Of a stretch of 64,000 bases of DNA, positions 12,191 to 23,159 are shown in pieces; the first letter of the stretch is position 1; each line of letters opens with the position of its first letter. The stretch comes from Agrocybe praecox (taxonomy: Eukaryota; Basidiomycota; Agaricomycetes; Agaricales; Agrocybaceae), in assembly GCA_964017145.1 (NCBI GenBank), contig OZ024852.1, positions 310,001-374,000 of the forward strand, given 5' to 3'. A program made the position numbers and the translations under genes. The notes beneath the pieces are model-generated. The model did not search any database, had not been told where the DNA came from, and worked only from the letters and a program-made list of their open reading frames with translations.

Positions 12191-13292
12191 CTAATAGCCC
12201 TCGTTCTCGCCATCTAGGGTCCTTGAAAGCTCAAGTCCAGAGGAAAATGGAGCTAAAGGACACAGGTAGGCCACCGAGAACGAATACACTAGACTTCATA
12301 AAAGCCAGCTAAAAGAGAATGATTAGCCATGCGCTGGAGGAATAATGATATGGTACACGTACGAATCCATTTCGTGCTTACCGATATGTGCGATATCGGG
12401 TAGGACCCCATATCGTCTTTGGTATGTACCTTCGACTAGTATGAGGTGCTGGTGCTGGGGATAGTAATATGGCTCTGAGCCTAGCGAAGGTATCTTCGAT
12501 GTGGACGACGATGACGGATAGCCATTGGGATTAGGATCAGATGGACCTGGACGGTATGGCTCCCCGTTCCAACAAGCAACAATTGATGTGGACGAGGGTG
12601 ATACCGATGGATAATGGAGCGCGTTGGAATGGGCAAAGAGCGAACTGTACCGCATCTGTTCCTCCTCGGTTGACCATGCAGGATTGTTGGGGTCTGCGCA
12701 CTCCGGGAGTGAGGTCTGATAAAGAAACTCGCTGTTATTTCCTTCAGTCATCTCTTGGGTGTATCCAGGGACATTGTGTTCTGAATTGATCTGGGGCAGG
12801 AAAAAAGACCTATTCCTACAATATCAGCCCCAGTACAGATCACACGGGCTGGTTGAAGCCACACGTACCTTTGAACTCTTGCGAGTTCGTGGTCAAACGG
12901 GGGTGCCTCGGTCGTGAGGCCGATCCCTGTTATAACATGACCATCCTCGCGGAGGTCAGACAAAGCATTGTGGGTTTCGCCCAGCTCGACATTGAACTGG
13001 GCGACGTTGAGTAAGGGTGGGGAGTTGAATGGCATGAAAGCCCCGGGAGGGAAAAGCGGTGAAGGTGGCAAAGGTTCTCCGTCCCACATCGGAGGCGGCG
13101 GTGGGAGACGCTGCTCTTCAAGTTCTGGCGGAATCCCTATGAGTCTGCGACGCGTGGAATATCTGTATCAACACTCACCTTCATCCGCCTTCCTCTTAGC
13201 ATTCCAACCCAACCCTAACAAAGAGAAGGATATATTACTGACCATGTCGCGTATTTGAAGAAGTTTGACGCACCTGATGCTGAAAAGTCCAT
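12191..13292 (-). CDS. ELARVQR-family gene, copy B
   Basis: Best model: exon 1 encodes MDFSASG from ATG 13292. A short second exon has LGWNAKRKADEG, a basic NLS-like patch. The third carries PPPPPMWDGE, then the box around HELARVQRYV, and the fourth (to about 12.35 kb) is Pro/Ser-rich and ends HEMDS before another intron. Introns occupy the same positions as in C and D. The last exon appears shifted: compared with B', five nucleotides are missing near 12.19 kb and the frame closes at TAG 12191. The conserved IRYEPQW and RYFLLPE segments just downstream are left out. The product would be a soluble nuclear-type protein of unknown function. I do not recognise a known domain. Confidence 0.6.
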
Positions 13293-14013
13293 CGCACTCG
13301 ATGGCTGACGGACTGGGCGGCGATGTACAACGAGGTAAGTGAAAAAAATAAAAATTTGAGCCACTCTAATATAAAACCAAAATCAACAGGGTCGCGTATC
13401 TATTTTGATGCCTACCCATCTCCGTTGAGTGAGAAAATAGTTTACCTACAGTTTACCAAAGCTGTGTAATTGATTGACAGATTACTTTAAATGCGCTAGA
13501 AGGGTCTGCTCGTTGTTACAATCATGACATATATGTAGCTCGGAAGCACTGGAAAAATTTCCGTGGAAGAAAACAAATCGATAATTGTATGGTACGAAGC
13601 GAATAATAAAGGGTACGAGCCTTGATGTTTGAGCTATCTGGGTTTAGAGAGGCCGATTTCTTTTTGTTCTTTAAGCAGAAAATTCTTCACGGAAATATTA
13701 CCTATGTTACACTCTAGAATCAGTTCGCGGCTGTCATGAACGTCGCGTGACGTCATCCTTCGATTCGAGCGTTGATAACGACTGACACAGTGGTATGACA
13801 CTTTATTTCAATTTTCATCCGGGGTGTCTCGTTGAATCTTGATTCGAAGCTGGACTCAGAACACAACAGTCAAAATATTAATATTAGGGAAAAAACATAA
13901 AAAGAACGGGAAACCAGGGGAAACCGGATCCGGTATCAAAAAGTACCGAACGAGAGTCACATGTCCACCAAGTCGAAATAAATGACAATCCTCCCACAGA
14001 GGCTCCCGTCTAA
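13293..14013. other. Inter-copy spacer (B promoter and C downstream flank)
   Basis: Contains the conserved upstream element of B at about 13465-13540 (core GCGCTAGAAGG) and, beyond it, the decayed 3' box of C near 13920-13960. A block at 13.74-13.86 kb is matched in reverse at 32.64-32.76 kb. No separate gene is seen. Confidence 0.55.
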
Positions 14014-15579
14014 TCAAGCCCCGTCATCTGGATTCATAGGAAACTGGTGTTCGAAGAAAAATGGAGCGATTAGACACAGGTAGGTCAATGGTAACCGGAG
14101 AACATGAAATGTACTGACCTCGTTTGATCCTGATTGTTGTTCGTTGCAAGCAATCGAAATGGGATGTACGAAACTTAAAGACGACGATAAATAAGATATT
14201 CGAGGAAAACTGATAAGACACGTACAAGTCTAGGTCGTCCTCATGCTCATGCTCGATATTCGATATCCAATAGCGTCCTGGATGGCTTTCGTCAGGCGGG
14301 GGAAGTGCAGGAAACAAGACCTCGGGAGGAACGATTCCCATGTGCGACGACAACGCCGACGAATAATCCAAGGCACCAGCCGAGGATGAGAACGACGACG
14401 AATACGTCAATGCACAGGCAAAGGATGACGACGACGGTGGATAAATCATCTGATTTTGCTGAGGCGAAACTGGGTGGTAGGCTGCCCAGTTTGACAGCGA
14501 GGGATCTGAAGGCGATGATGGGTAAGGCATACTCTGCGAGTTGTACTGCTGTGGCCATTCTTCGATAGATGGGCATGACGCGTAGTCTGTGTGCAAGGCA
14601 GCAACGAAGCTGGATGGGGACGGGAATGAGGATGATGCATAAACCACCCCCTCCGGACTGTATGACGAGGGCGAGGAATTTTGGTGTGGGTGGTATGCTG
14701 CCCAGTCTGGGGGAGAGCGATCTTCGGAAGTGAACGAGAAAAAGGACGAGGAGGGCGACGATGGCGCGTAAGACATACCGTCCGCGACGTACTGCTTTGG
14801 CCATTCATCATCACCGGACGGACATGACGCGTAGTCCGGGTGCAAGGTAGTGGACGAGGACGAGGATGCGTGAGGCACCTCATTTGAATTGTACCGACTC
14901 CAACAAGCCTCGTTGATGATGAATTGTTCAGGCAGATGATCGATCGTCGCCTTCTCGCAACCTTGGAACTCGCACTCATACATGCAATATACGAGTCCGG
15001 CCACATCTGTTGGGAGAGTGCCTTTCTCGTACAGGGTATCCGCAATCAGCTTGCTGGTGATGCTGGGCCTGTAGACCGTGCTGGTTTGACTATGTTAGTG
15101 GCTCGGAATTCATGACACGAGCTGGGCGAAATCACATACCTTTGAACTCTTGCGAGTTCTTGGTTAAAGTGTGGCATCACGGTCGAAGGACCGGTGCGCG
15201 TTATACTTTGACCATCCTTGTGGATGTCAAACAAAAATTTGTTATGTTCGCCCAGCTCTCCGTGATGGAGCAGGGCTGCGTTAAGAAACGTGGGTGACAA
15301 AAGGGCTTTGAAGGCCTCGAGTGGTCGAATTGGTGAGGGTTCATGGCAGCGGAAGGGCTCTGAGGCCCAACTGCGAAGCGGTGGAGGAGCGCGTTGCTCC
15401 TCAATGCAGTCTGACCGCACCACATAAGTAAAAAGTTGGAAGTTTAAAGAACATTGAAACTTACCGTCCTCGTGCTCTCTCTTTCTTTTTCGAGAATTGG
15501 AATCTAACAGAAGACCCGCTTGCATCAAGGACAATTCTGCGTCTTGGGGAACAAACGACTCACTTGTTAAAGGGTCCAT
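14014..15579 (-). CDS. ELARVQR-family gene, copy C (with internal duplication)
   Basis: Exon 1 encodes MDPLT from ATG 15579. A 39-nt exon gives SNSRKRKREHED, a clear NLS-like patch. The next exon carries LHHGELGEH, DGQSITRTGPSTVMPHF and ELARVQR. The long exon after it opens QTSTVYRPSITSKLIADTLY, continues through GLVYCMYECEFQGCEKA and HLPEQFIINEA, and then becomes Ser/Pro/Tyr-rich up to HEHEDDLDL. Within the rich region a unit with YASCPS...EWP.QY...WAAYHP occurs twice about 250 bp apart, while C' has it once. The final exons are uncertain: all frames close near 14014 before the conserved RYFLIPDP box at about 13.95 kb, so the C-terminus may be truncated. Function unknown. Confidence 0.65.
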
Positions 15580-15819
15580 TCGACTCGATACTGGGGTGTG
15601 ATGGAGACGTCGGACTACCAACGAGGTATTTAAGATGGTTCAAATGTCAAGCCGCATTAAAATTCGCCAGGTCGCCCATCTATTTCTGATCTTTACCCGT
15701 CTCCGCTGGGTCACCAAAATACAATGGAAAAATGGTGTGCCTGCAGCGTCCCTGACGCGAATAACGACAACATGAGGTAAGTGTTTATGTTAACTTTCGG
15801 AACATATTACCAAACTTAG

Positions 15820-15931
15820 GTTAAGCTGTGCCACAGATTGACAGAATTCCCTCGAGTGTCGATGATGATCAGACTGCGCGCGCTAGAAGGAGTCAGCGAA
15901 GCCTTCGGTGGTTACAATCATGACATACGGC
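15820..15931 (-). promoter_or_regulatory. Conserved upstream element of copy C
   Basis: On the gene strand the block runs from GTCATGATTGTAAC through TTCTAGCGCGCGCAGTC and GATCATCAT to TTCTGTCAATC. The same order occurs upstream of C', D, D', E, E' and, shorter, B and B'. It ends roughly 240 bp before the ATG. Conservation between diverged copies, with shifts of frame, suggests a cis-acting element rather than coding sequence. Confidence 0.5.
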
Positions 15932-16660
15932 TTGGAATTAGGGAAAGAAATTGGAATTTCGTGGATTATGGATTTCAATACCGACTACATAAAGTGGTGC
16001 GTTTGGAGTCATGTTCAAATTTCCGCGTCGAGATACGAACGGCGATCGCTGGCTGCAAAAAGAAGAAAAAGCCAAAAAGGCAGCTCTTTCCTTGCGAGTA
16101 TTTCAACGTTTGATGATTTCTTTCCCAATACCCCAATCTCTCGATGCATACAGAACGAGACGACGCGTCGACCTTGCCTCTGGATGTTTAACAGTTTCTC
16201 TCAATTGGTTTTGTAGTGCACATCAGCACGTCGGCATACTGGTATGCGTTGTTTTACGCAGGTGTTAGACGTTAGATAGTAGTAGGCGATGGGGATCAGA
16301 AAATGGTCGCGCAGGTATGTAGTTAACATGTACACAGCTGGGTCGTTCCTTTGAGGAAAATGAGGTTTTCGGCACTATGAACTTTATATTGTCTTTATAA
16401 GATATTGATATTTTATGAGCTATGCGTAGAATGGACGAGGGGGAGTTTCGCGCAATCAATGGTGGAATTCACCTAAATGAACTTTCGATTTAGGTACGAA
16501 AATGACTTGAAAATGACTAGCCAGGGCCTGTCGACGTTATTTATTTATCGCTGATTTACATGAAATTAAAGTGAATATCAAGAAGACGTTGTGCAGCCTG
16601 AGCAGTAATATTTGAGGGACCGGCTCCGGGATCAGAAAGTACCGGCCGAGAGGTCACATG
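15932..16660. other. Spacer between copies C and D
   Basis: The left part is unmatched. The last 100 bases (about 16560-16660) are the severed 3' end of copy D: they include the RYFL-box sequence near 16620-16650 and match 31.87-31.97 kb in reverse. No gene start is seen. Confidence 0.5.
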
Positions 16661-16684
16661 TTGGCTTGCTGTGTTAACAGTAAG

Positions 16685-17504
16685 CACCCCGGGAAGTCGA
16701 TGTTTTCAGGTCACCTCAAAACTCGCAAGAAAAACATTGTTTTCTCGTACAAAATAGGGCTATTATAAATCATGAAATATAATACAAATTTTGGGACACT
16801 AGATATGATAAATAAAAACCAGGTATTCATTCAAATTTTGTGTCACACCATAAACATGGCCCAAAATATGATGTTCAGTCAGGCCGAAATCTCATCCAAA
16901 TATAGAGGTTTTGGATTAATTTTTAGGTAGAATGAGAACGGAAATTTCATTCATTCAGAAACCTAGAATGAAACTTAGGTTCTCAACAATAGCTTCGGAC
17001 GGTCAAATATATTAGTTATCCGCCATGTTTTCGGCTCGTCTGTAGCTTCTGCTGAAAATAGAGATATCAGCGCATCTGAAAACACAAAAACCAATTGAGT
17101 TAATTGTTTTCAGACAATCAAAAACTCAGAAATTCGGTCACACCTTTATTTGTGCCGAAAATAAACACAATAGTCAAGAATTCGGGCTGTGAGAAAACTT
17201 CAAAAAAGACTACGTTTTAGTCCTAAGTTTTAGACCACATTGATATTAAATTTTTTGTCTTTCTTTCAGGAAGCCCGAAACGTCAATATTCGTCTTAGTT
17301 TTTGTCCTTACCAGAAATAAGAACATCAGCCATGCTTTCATGGGATACCAAACTACTATCAAAATTCCTATTTTTGGCTGTCTTTTAGGTCATAAAAAAC
17401 TCCTGAATTTTGTACATGTTTTCCGTGGGCCTTTCAGTTCATACTAAAACTGGGTTTTTCTCCGGGGTTTTGAGGTGACCTGAAAACATCAACTTCCCGG
17501 GGTG
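16685..17504. mobile_element. MITE-like element, 820 bp, with 38-bp TIRs
   Basis: The two ends are inverted copies for 38 bp with one mismatch, starting CACCCCGGGAAGT and ending as its complement. The flanks show a 3-bp direct duplication AAG (16682-16684 and 17505-17507). The interior is AT-rich without an open frame of note. TIR plus 3-bp TSD and lack of coding point to a non-autonomous DNA transposon; the superfamily (CACTA-like or Harbinger-like) is not settled by the sequence. Confidence 0.85.
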
Positions 17505-17589
17505 AAGGTTCTTGTAAGGTTCCCAACCACCTAAAATACCTTTAAAAGGAAATAAAATGTTGACCATCACGTAATCTTAATCAGTATCA

Positions 17590-17980
17590 CATGATTCCTT
17601 CTCTTTCTGGCCGCCTCAAAAACCCGTAATTCAGAAAATGTTGACCGTTTGTTTGCCTTTGTACTGCTACAGCTTTATGTCGGAAAATTCCGAAGCACGT
17701 TATAATGACATGCCGTTAAATGCCGTTTCAAATGTGTTCCGATTAGTCATAGATAACCCGGCCCGTTGTAACAGGTCTGCGGCGTGCGCTGGCGGGCGAA
17801 TTGAAGGACTTTCTGTGTTTTAATGGCTTAGATTCGTTTTGGTAAGTTTAGTCCGTTATAAGGCGTCGTAGCACGTGATAACGGCTTAGGCAAATTTGCG
17901 ACGTAGTGCTTCCTTTTCTGGCTGCCTCAAAACCCGTAATTCAGAAAATGTTGACCGTTTGTTTGCTTTTGTTTTGCTGC
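17590..17980. repeat. Direct repeat, two copies about 315 bp apart
   Basis: A block of about 70 bp with ACCCGTAATTCAGAAAATG and TTGACCGTTTGTTTGC occurs at about 17590-17665 and again at about 17905-17975, nearly identical. It lies between the MITE and the helicase relic and may be part of the older element's subterminal region. Confidence 0.75.
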
Positions 17981-18043
17981 GTCGTCTTTCCTCCTTCCAA
18001 TCCTTCTCCCTTACCTTTCTCAACGTCCAAGCCTTCTATAAAT

Positions 18044-18690
18044 TTATTTGTATTTCCTCTTAATTCGAGAACAGTTTCGTTTTATTTCGAATGGCTGAGT
18101 ATTTTTGTCTATCTGTCCTTTCTTTCTTCTTTGTTTATTCTGTCCAGCTCCTCGATCCTTTCCATTTCTTTCCTCAGGTGCTCCGACGGGTGGTTCTGGA
18201 ACAGCTTGTCTTTGAAGTCTTGTAAAAGGCGTATTGTCCCTGCTCCTCGATAACACCACGTACACTCCGAATGGTGATAATTCCGCCCCTGTCTTTGGCT
18301 GGCCAATATCAATTATCACGAACTCGATGGTTTTTTTGCCTTGGGACTTGTAATCTGTGAAGGCATACCCCGAGGGCCCGTATAATTGGGAACTGCCTTC
18401 TAGCTATCTTGTGTTTCGAGTTGTCTCTTCTCGTCACGGTGAAGGTCGCTCGCGTCGGCACAAGCGGTACGAAGCTGGTTGGTATGCCTGGGAATCGCAG
18501 AGATGTAGGGTTATTTGGTCGGAACAATACCATGGCAGGAGGATATTTCGGACAAATGGTAGCTTCTTCGTCGATCTCATGTTCGTCGTCATCTAGTAGG
18601 TCCAGTACTATTATCACCTCAATGGTTCCCCTTGTCCCGTTTGCGATAGAGGCTTCCACCGCGATGTTAACTTGAATCATGGCTTTCATA
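18044..18690 (-). pseudogene. Helitron-type PIF1 helicase C-terminal relic
   Basis: Two overlapping minus-strand frames together match the end of fungal Helitron RepHel helicases. The upstream part has ANGTRGTIEV and YPPAMVLFRPNN; the downstream part has DIGQPKTGAELSPFGVYVVL then SRSRD, the motif VI region. Between them the expected YTDYKSQG segment is broken by a frameshift and a stop. No Rep domain or Walker A is present nearby, so only the 3' end remains. It differs in sequence from the full-length Helitron at 48-53.5 kb and so comes from another subfamily. Confidence 0.8.
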
Positions 18691-18960
18691 CCGATTGCTA
18701 GCTCGATAGCGTCGTCTACGTTTCACTGCGTGTCCTCTGATGTTCCTTTTGCAATCGGCAGTCTAGCTTCCACACGAAGGAGCTAGGAACGCGAAAACAC
18801 GTAAGATGTAGCCTATCATGCGCTCGTCTCAACATGGTAGAATAAATTTAATTACCACTATCTGTTTTCTTCGGTTCCATAACAATGACTTTGTTTATCA
18901 ATTTGGAATCGTAAAATTATAAGAATTATTATGCATAATCAATTATCAATACGAACGGGC

Positions 18961-20296
18961 TTAAGTCAGACAGCAAGCCTGTTTGGAGACGAAGTCGACC
19001 GCTAGTCCAGAAATATAGGCAAAATTCAAATCCCAATCCTTCCCAAATCCTTCGACTGCGGGTTGCCATACTTCTCCTTTCTCGCCAACGATATTCGTAG
19101 GAATCTCCTGACGAAAATGAAAACTAATAGGTGAGCGAATATCACTGAACAGTACGGAAAATACTAACCTTGCTCATCCCCAAGTGTTTCTTCCTATCCT
19201 TCGTAATACGGACGACACTACAAGATGACCGTGATGAGTGAAGTATTAGGGGAATACTGATAAGACACATACGACTCTAAATCATCCTCGATTTCGTGCT
19301 TGGTGCACTGTACTTGATATCGTCTGGTGGTCATTTCCGACCGCGGGATCAAGTATTTCATGGGTACTGGGTACCAGACCTCGGGGATGGCAATCGTTGT
19401 GGTCCAGCACGGCGGCGGGGAAGAGGTGGTGGTGGTAAATGACCCGGGTGATGATGATGAATTAAGGAGCATGTTTGGATGTGGAAATACCGGGCGGTAC
19501 CTTGGCATTGTATCTGCCCAGCTGGACTTCGAGGACGAAGACGACGACGGTGGTGCATAAAGTGCTCCGTGTAACTGAGCTGGATATGGCTCCAACTGAG
19601 TCCCCGATACCTCCGTGAGCTCCTGCTCAACCGCGATGGATGACGACGGTACATATGACCAAAGTACCCTATCGGACTGAGGGGAAACCGAATGGTACTG
19701 GCTTTCCCATTCAGTGTGGCCAGGCTCTGCAGCGATTTCAGGCACTGGGTTGGATAAACAGCTAGTGATCATGGTTGGCCTGTTCCTGTAGCGTCAATCT
19801 CGACTCCTCATGCGAGCTGGGTTGAAGCCACACATACCTTTGAACTCTGCCGAGTTCGTGGTCCAGGTTTCGTGGTCCAGGTTTCGCATCTCGGTCGAAG
19901 GACCGGTGCGCAATGGAATCTGACCATCCTCGCAGAGGTCAGACAAGTTACTTTGGTTTTCACCCAGCTCTCCGTGATGGAGGTGGGCTACGTCATGGAA
20001 AGTGAGGGAAGTAAATGGATGGAATGGAGCAGTTTGCAGTATAGCGGAGGTTGGTGTATGGGACTGAGGTTCTAATGGCCCTGGGCCCCAGCTGGGAATC
20101 GGAGGAGGAGAGTGCTGCTCTTCGGGATCTGGCCACATCGCATAACTAAAAGATGTGAAGGTCAAGAAATTTCTATGCTCACCGTCGCTTGCCTTCCTCT
20201 TTCGAGGATTGGGATCTAATAGAGATAAACGTCCATTAGTAGCCATCCCTCAGCGTCCCCGAGAACGCGAAAGCTCATACCTAGTGGACCATCCAT
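18961..20296 (-). pseudogene. ELARVQR-family copy D (frameshifted, altered end)
   Basis: Exon 1 MDGPL starts at ATG 20296 (exon 20281-20296), then an exon with DPNPRKRKASD. The third has PSWGPGPLEP and LHHGELGEN. A 14-bp tandem duplication at about 19865-19890 (GAAACCTGGACCAC on the gene strand) shifts the frame inside the ELARVQR box; D' lacks it. The fourth exon is open and reads EWESQYHSVSPQSD, then ends EIEDDLES. The last exons give VVRITKDRKKHLGMSK and EIPTNIVGEKGEVWQP up to FAYISG. After that the inserted element supplies a foreign tail, stopping at TAA 18961. Other copies have HVT.RYFLIPEP instead. If translated, the product would differ strongly from other members. Function unknown. 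Confidence 0.65.
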
Positions 20297-20519
20297 CCCT
20301 CGATACGGACTGAAGAAGGTGCAAAGAGGTAATTAAGATGGTTCCAATTTCAAGCTAATATAAACGAAAATTTGACAGGCCGCCTATCTAATTCTGATCT
20401 CCACTCGTCTCCGTTCGGTGAGAAAATCGAAGGCAAACGTTATGCCTATTTTGTCCCTAACGTGAATAACGACAACATAAGTACGTTATATTTCGGAACG
20501 TATTGCTAAACCTAGGCTA

Positions 20520-20612
20520 AGCACTACCACTGATTGACAGATTTCCCTCACACACAATGATGATCAGATTGAACGCGCTAGAAGGGGTCAATGAACGCTT
20601 TGGTGGTTACGA
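20520..20612 (-). promoter_or_regulatory. Conserved upstream element of copy D
   Basis: Gene-strand order GTAACCACC, TTCTAGCGCGTTCAATC, TGATCATCAT, CTGTCAATC, as in the C and E elements. It lies about 225 bp before ATG 20296. Its mirror is at about 30019-30130. Confidence 0.5.
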
Positions 20613-20639
20613 GCAAAAAAATAAATTAACCCGATTCGA

Positions 20640-20757
20640 CAGCTCCATTTTTCCAGTATGGCAGACCGTAAGCGCCAGGTCATAATGTGATTTTGAATAT
20701 ATATCTTCTGATGTTTCCCTCGATAGGTGTTCGTATGTGCCGATGTGGCCTTTAATT
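20640..20757 (+). pseudogene. SDR last-exon relic upstream of copy D
   Basis: Reads WQT before a GT donor (ACCGTAAGCGCC) and, after an intron-like spacer, VFVCADVAFN and stop. This corresponds to GQT / [10 protein letters not shown] of the intact SDR. It points away from copy D. The mirror copy lies at about 29840-29950 on the minus strand. Confidence 0.6.
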
Positions 20758-21210
20758 AGGTTGTGGTAAGGCATCCCCTTCCCGTGGATGCGAAAGGTTT
20801 GTCTCTGTAGTCAAATGCTCTAATACGCGGTCCGCGATTGAACCCAACAGTTGACGTTAACCATGTTCGGGCCACGTCGACTCTGAAGAAATCAAAACAA
20901 TTTGGACATCTTTCTTGACCCGCGTTTTCCTCTATTCGAATACAAATTTTATGGGGGAATGATACCAGCATATTACGTATTGTTTTTGTTTTTACGTTGC
21001 ACTTAGAATGTTAAATTATCGCGTTAATTGTCACCTTGAAGTTAGGCGCCGCGCCGCGTCCACAAATAGTTTTGGAAAACTGGTGGGTGACATCCGTCTC
21101 GACTTGTTCACTTTAAAATGCACAGATCATCGTGGATGTGTGGGTAGGCTTAGTATTAATGCACAGTAAGTGTGTTGATGTCGAAACAAACAGAAAAAAA
21201 CGATAGGTAA
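20758..21210. other. Spacer between copies D and E
   Basis: AT-rich, matched in reverse at about 29.4-29.84 kb. I see no gene. Confidence 0.5.
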
Positions 21211-22294
21211 TTAACAAAAAGAACATGCCGGCTCCGGGATCAGCAAGTACCGAGCGACTGATTCCAGTTCATGTGTAATGTACTTAATCCCAAAAAGAAT
21301 CGAAATTCGAAATAACTTTTCCTCCCTCCCACCATCTAATTGCAACCCCTTATGACCTTCCGGCGATGTTCTTGAGATACGAAAGATCACAGAAAAAAGA
21401 CTTAGGTAGAACTTCAAAGCTTCACGAGTGACGAGACTTACTGATCCCATTCGATGTTTTTCTATTCTCCGGAATTCGAAAGGAGACGACGATCAGCTAG
21501 ATTCAAGAAAGAAGTACTGATTTGGAATTTACTATTGACTATCTTCATGACCGATGGAAGGCTCTACACAATATGTTATTGACGGTATTAGGTGGAAGAG
21601 ACCCTCAGGAACGACGTCCACCGTGGAAAACCACGACGATGTGGATGACGAGGAAGAGAAGGAGGAAGAGGTAGATGTCTTGCGTGTACCCAGGGCACTT
21701 GCACCTGTAAAGGTTGTACAGCAGACTGGCTATTCCTCTTGGGCTGTGCTTCACCAACTTGGTGATTTTGCGCTTGTGCCTCATCCGTCTGGCGGTCATG
21801 TTGGGGACTACGAACGACCTTGTTACAAAATGTTAATGAATGGCTCGCGACTCATGACGAGAGCTCACCTTTGAACTCTTGCGAGCTCTTGGTCATTGTA
21901 TCGCACGTCGGGTGTATAACCGGTGCCTGGTAGAGTTTGACCATCCTCGCGGAGGTCAAATCCATAAAACTGGTGTTTGCCCAGCTCTCCATGAAGGCGC
22001 TGGGCTACTTCGAATGAAGTGGGGGAGAGAATCGCTGTGAAGTCTCTTGGTGGTTTAAATGGAGGCGGACAATGTAGTTGTAGTTCCTCGAAGGACTGAC
22101 TCTCGTAGGGAGAGGAGGCGGGACGCGCTCCCCCAAGTTCTGGCAACATTACCAAAAACTTGGCCGTTTACTGCACATTGATACTCACCTCTGCCTGCTT
22201 TCCCCTCCAAAGGATTGCACCATAACAGACCTACCCATCCATCAATATCGTCTTGGAAAAAACGCAAGCCCTACATACCTGTTGACTCTTCCAT
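21211..22294 (-). CDS. ELARVQR-family gene, copy E
   Basis: ATG 22294 begins MEESTG. A short exon encodes LLWCNPLEGKAGRG. The third contains LGGARPASSPYESQ, LHGELGKHQFYGFDLREDGQ and DQELARVQR. In the frame matching other members the fourth exon reads SPQHDRQTDEAQAQ and becomes Gln/Pro/Arg-rich. The last exon reads LQLDGGREEKLFRISILFG and ends ARYLLIPEPACSFC at TAA 21211, so the C-terminal RYFL-type box is intact here. An antisense frame across the fourth exon is also open but is a by-product. This is the shortest member and lacks the long Ser-rich region. It is nearly identical to E' over its middle. Function unknown. Confidence 0.6.
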
Positions 22295-22409
22295 GGCAAT
22301 CAATGTCTGGATGAGTATCGACAGGTCGCCTATCTATTTTTTGATCTTTACTCGTGGCCGTAACGACAACATCAGGTATGTGGTTTACGTTAATATTCTG
22401 AACTTACCA

Positions 22410-22528
22410 AACTTAGGTCAAGCTGCGCCACGAATTCCTTGATGTTTCCTTGAGTGTCCATGATGATCAGACTGCGCGCGCTAGAAGGGTCTGCGAAGGC
22501 TTCGGTGGTTAAACTTACAATCATGACC
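22410..22528 (-). promoter_or_regulatory. Conserved upstream element of copy E
   Basis: The block GTCATGATTGTAAG..CTTCTAGCGCGCGCAGTC..GATCATCATGGAC lies about 120 bp before ATG 22294, in the same order as in the other copies. Here the local frame also stays open (ADPSSARSLIIMDTQG), as in E', but not in C or B. Confidence 0.5.
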
Positions 22529-23159
22529 TTATCGCTTGCAAGGACAAAATATTTTCTCTTCGATAAATCTTCCAAATAAATAAGGAAACAAGACAGTCGC
22601 GAAGATGCGGACAACTTACAGTTATCGATACACCTATCTGTCAAGAATCACTTTTTGGCCAAAATATATCTCAGACTTTTGGCGGAAAATTCTGGAACTC
22701 TAGAGCGGAAATGTTTGCATTGTTTTTGTGACATAATTATATGAGGCGTATGATGTACATTTGAAAGAAACAAAAACAAGAGATATCTAAACATTGCCCC
22801 CTAGAAAGAGTTGGCTGAAGAAAGGGCGAGAGGAAGAGAATTGCTTTTCGCAAGGAAGGAAAGGAGGTGGTGGCCATAGCATCATTGCATGAGATAAAAA
22901 GAGAGAGGAGGGGAAAATAAATATCGCACAAGAGCCTATCTACATTCAGAACTTCCGTCAATATAGATATTATTTCCTCCTCTTTTGATGTTTAATTCTG
23001 ACGATGGCAAGAGATAGTCGGACGCGCTATAGTCACACAGACTTCAAATTATCGTCCGAGTCGATTTCGATTTTGCCATCGTTGTCGAATATCCTAGGAG
23101 ACGAGCTAGAGGTCTAATATCGCCAATGAGTAAGCCACGACTACGTATACGAACGCATA
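22529..23159. other. Spacer between copy E and the DUF6534 gene
   Basis: Includes the presumed 3' region of the DUF6534 gene. A stretch at about 22.75-22.80 kb matches 27.74-27.80 kb in reverse, showing that the arm continues to here. No independent gene is seen. Confidence 0.5.

Larger units (their letters stand above)
16661..19005. mobile_element. 2.35-kb composite insertion splitting the end of copy D
   Basis: In D' (right arm) the exon reads without interruption from FAYISG into the HVTS segment. In the left arm the two halves of that exon lie at 19006 onward and at 16660 downward, with 2345 bp between them. The insert contains a MITE at 16685-17504, a tandem pair of about 70-bp units near 17590 and 17905, and a Helitron-type helicase relic at 18044-18690. 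Both ends carry a GGCTTGCTGT-like sequence facing inward (16663 and about 18970-18980), suggesting an inverted terminal repeat of an older element. The whole insert is absent from the right arm. Confidence 0.65.

Noticed and set aside
18985..19005. CTAG followed by T at the right end of the composite insertion, read as a Helitron 3' terminus
   Set aside because: The helicase relic is on the opposite strand, the other end lacks TC after A, and no hairpin is convincing.
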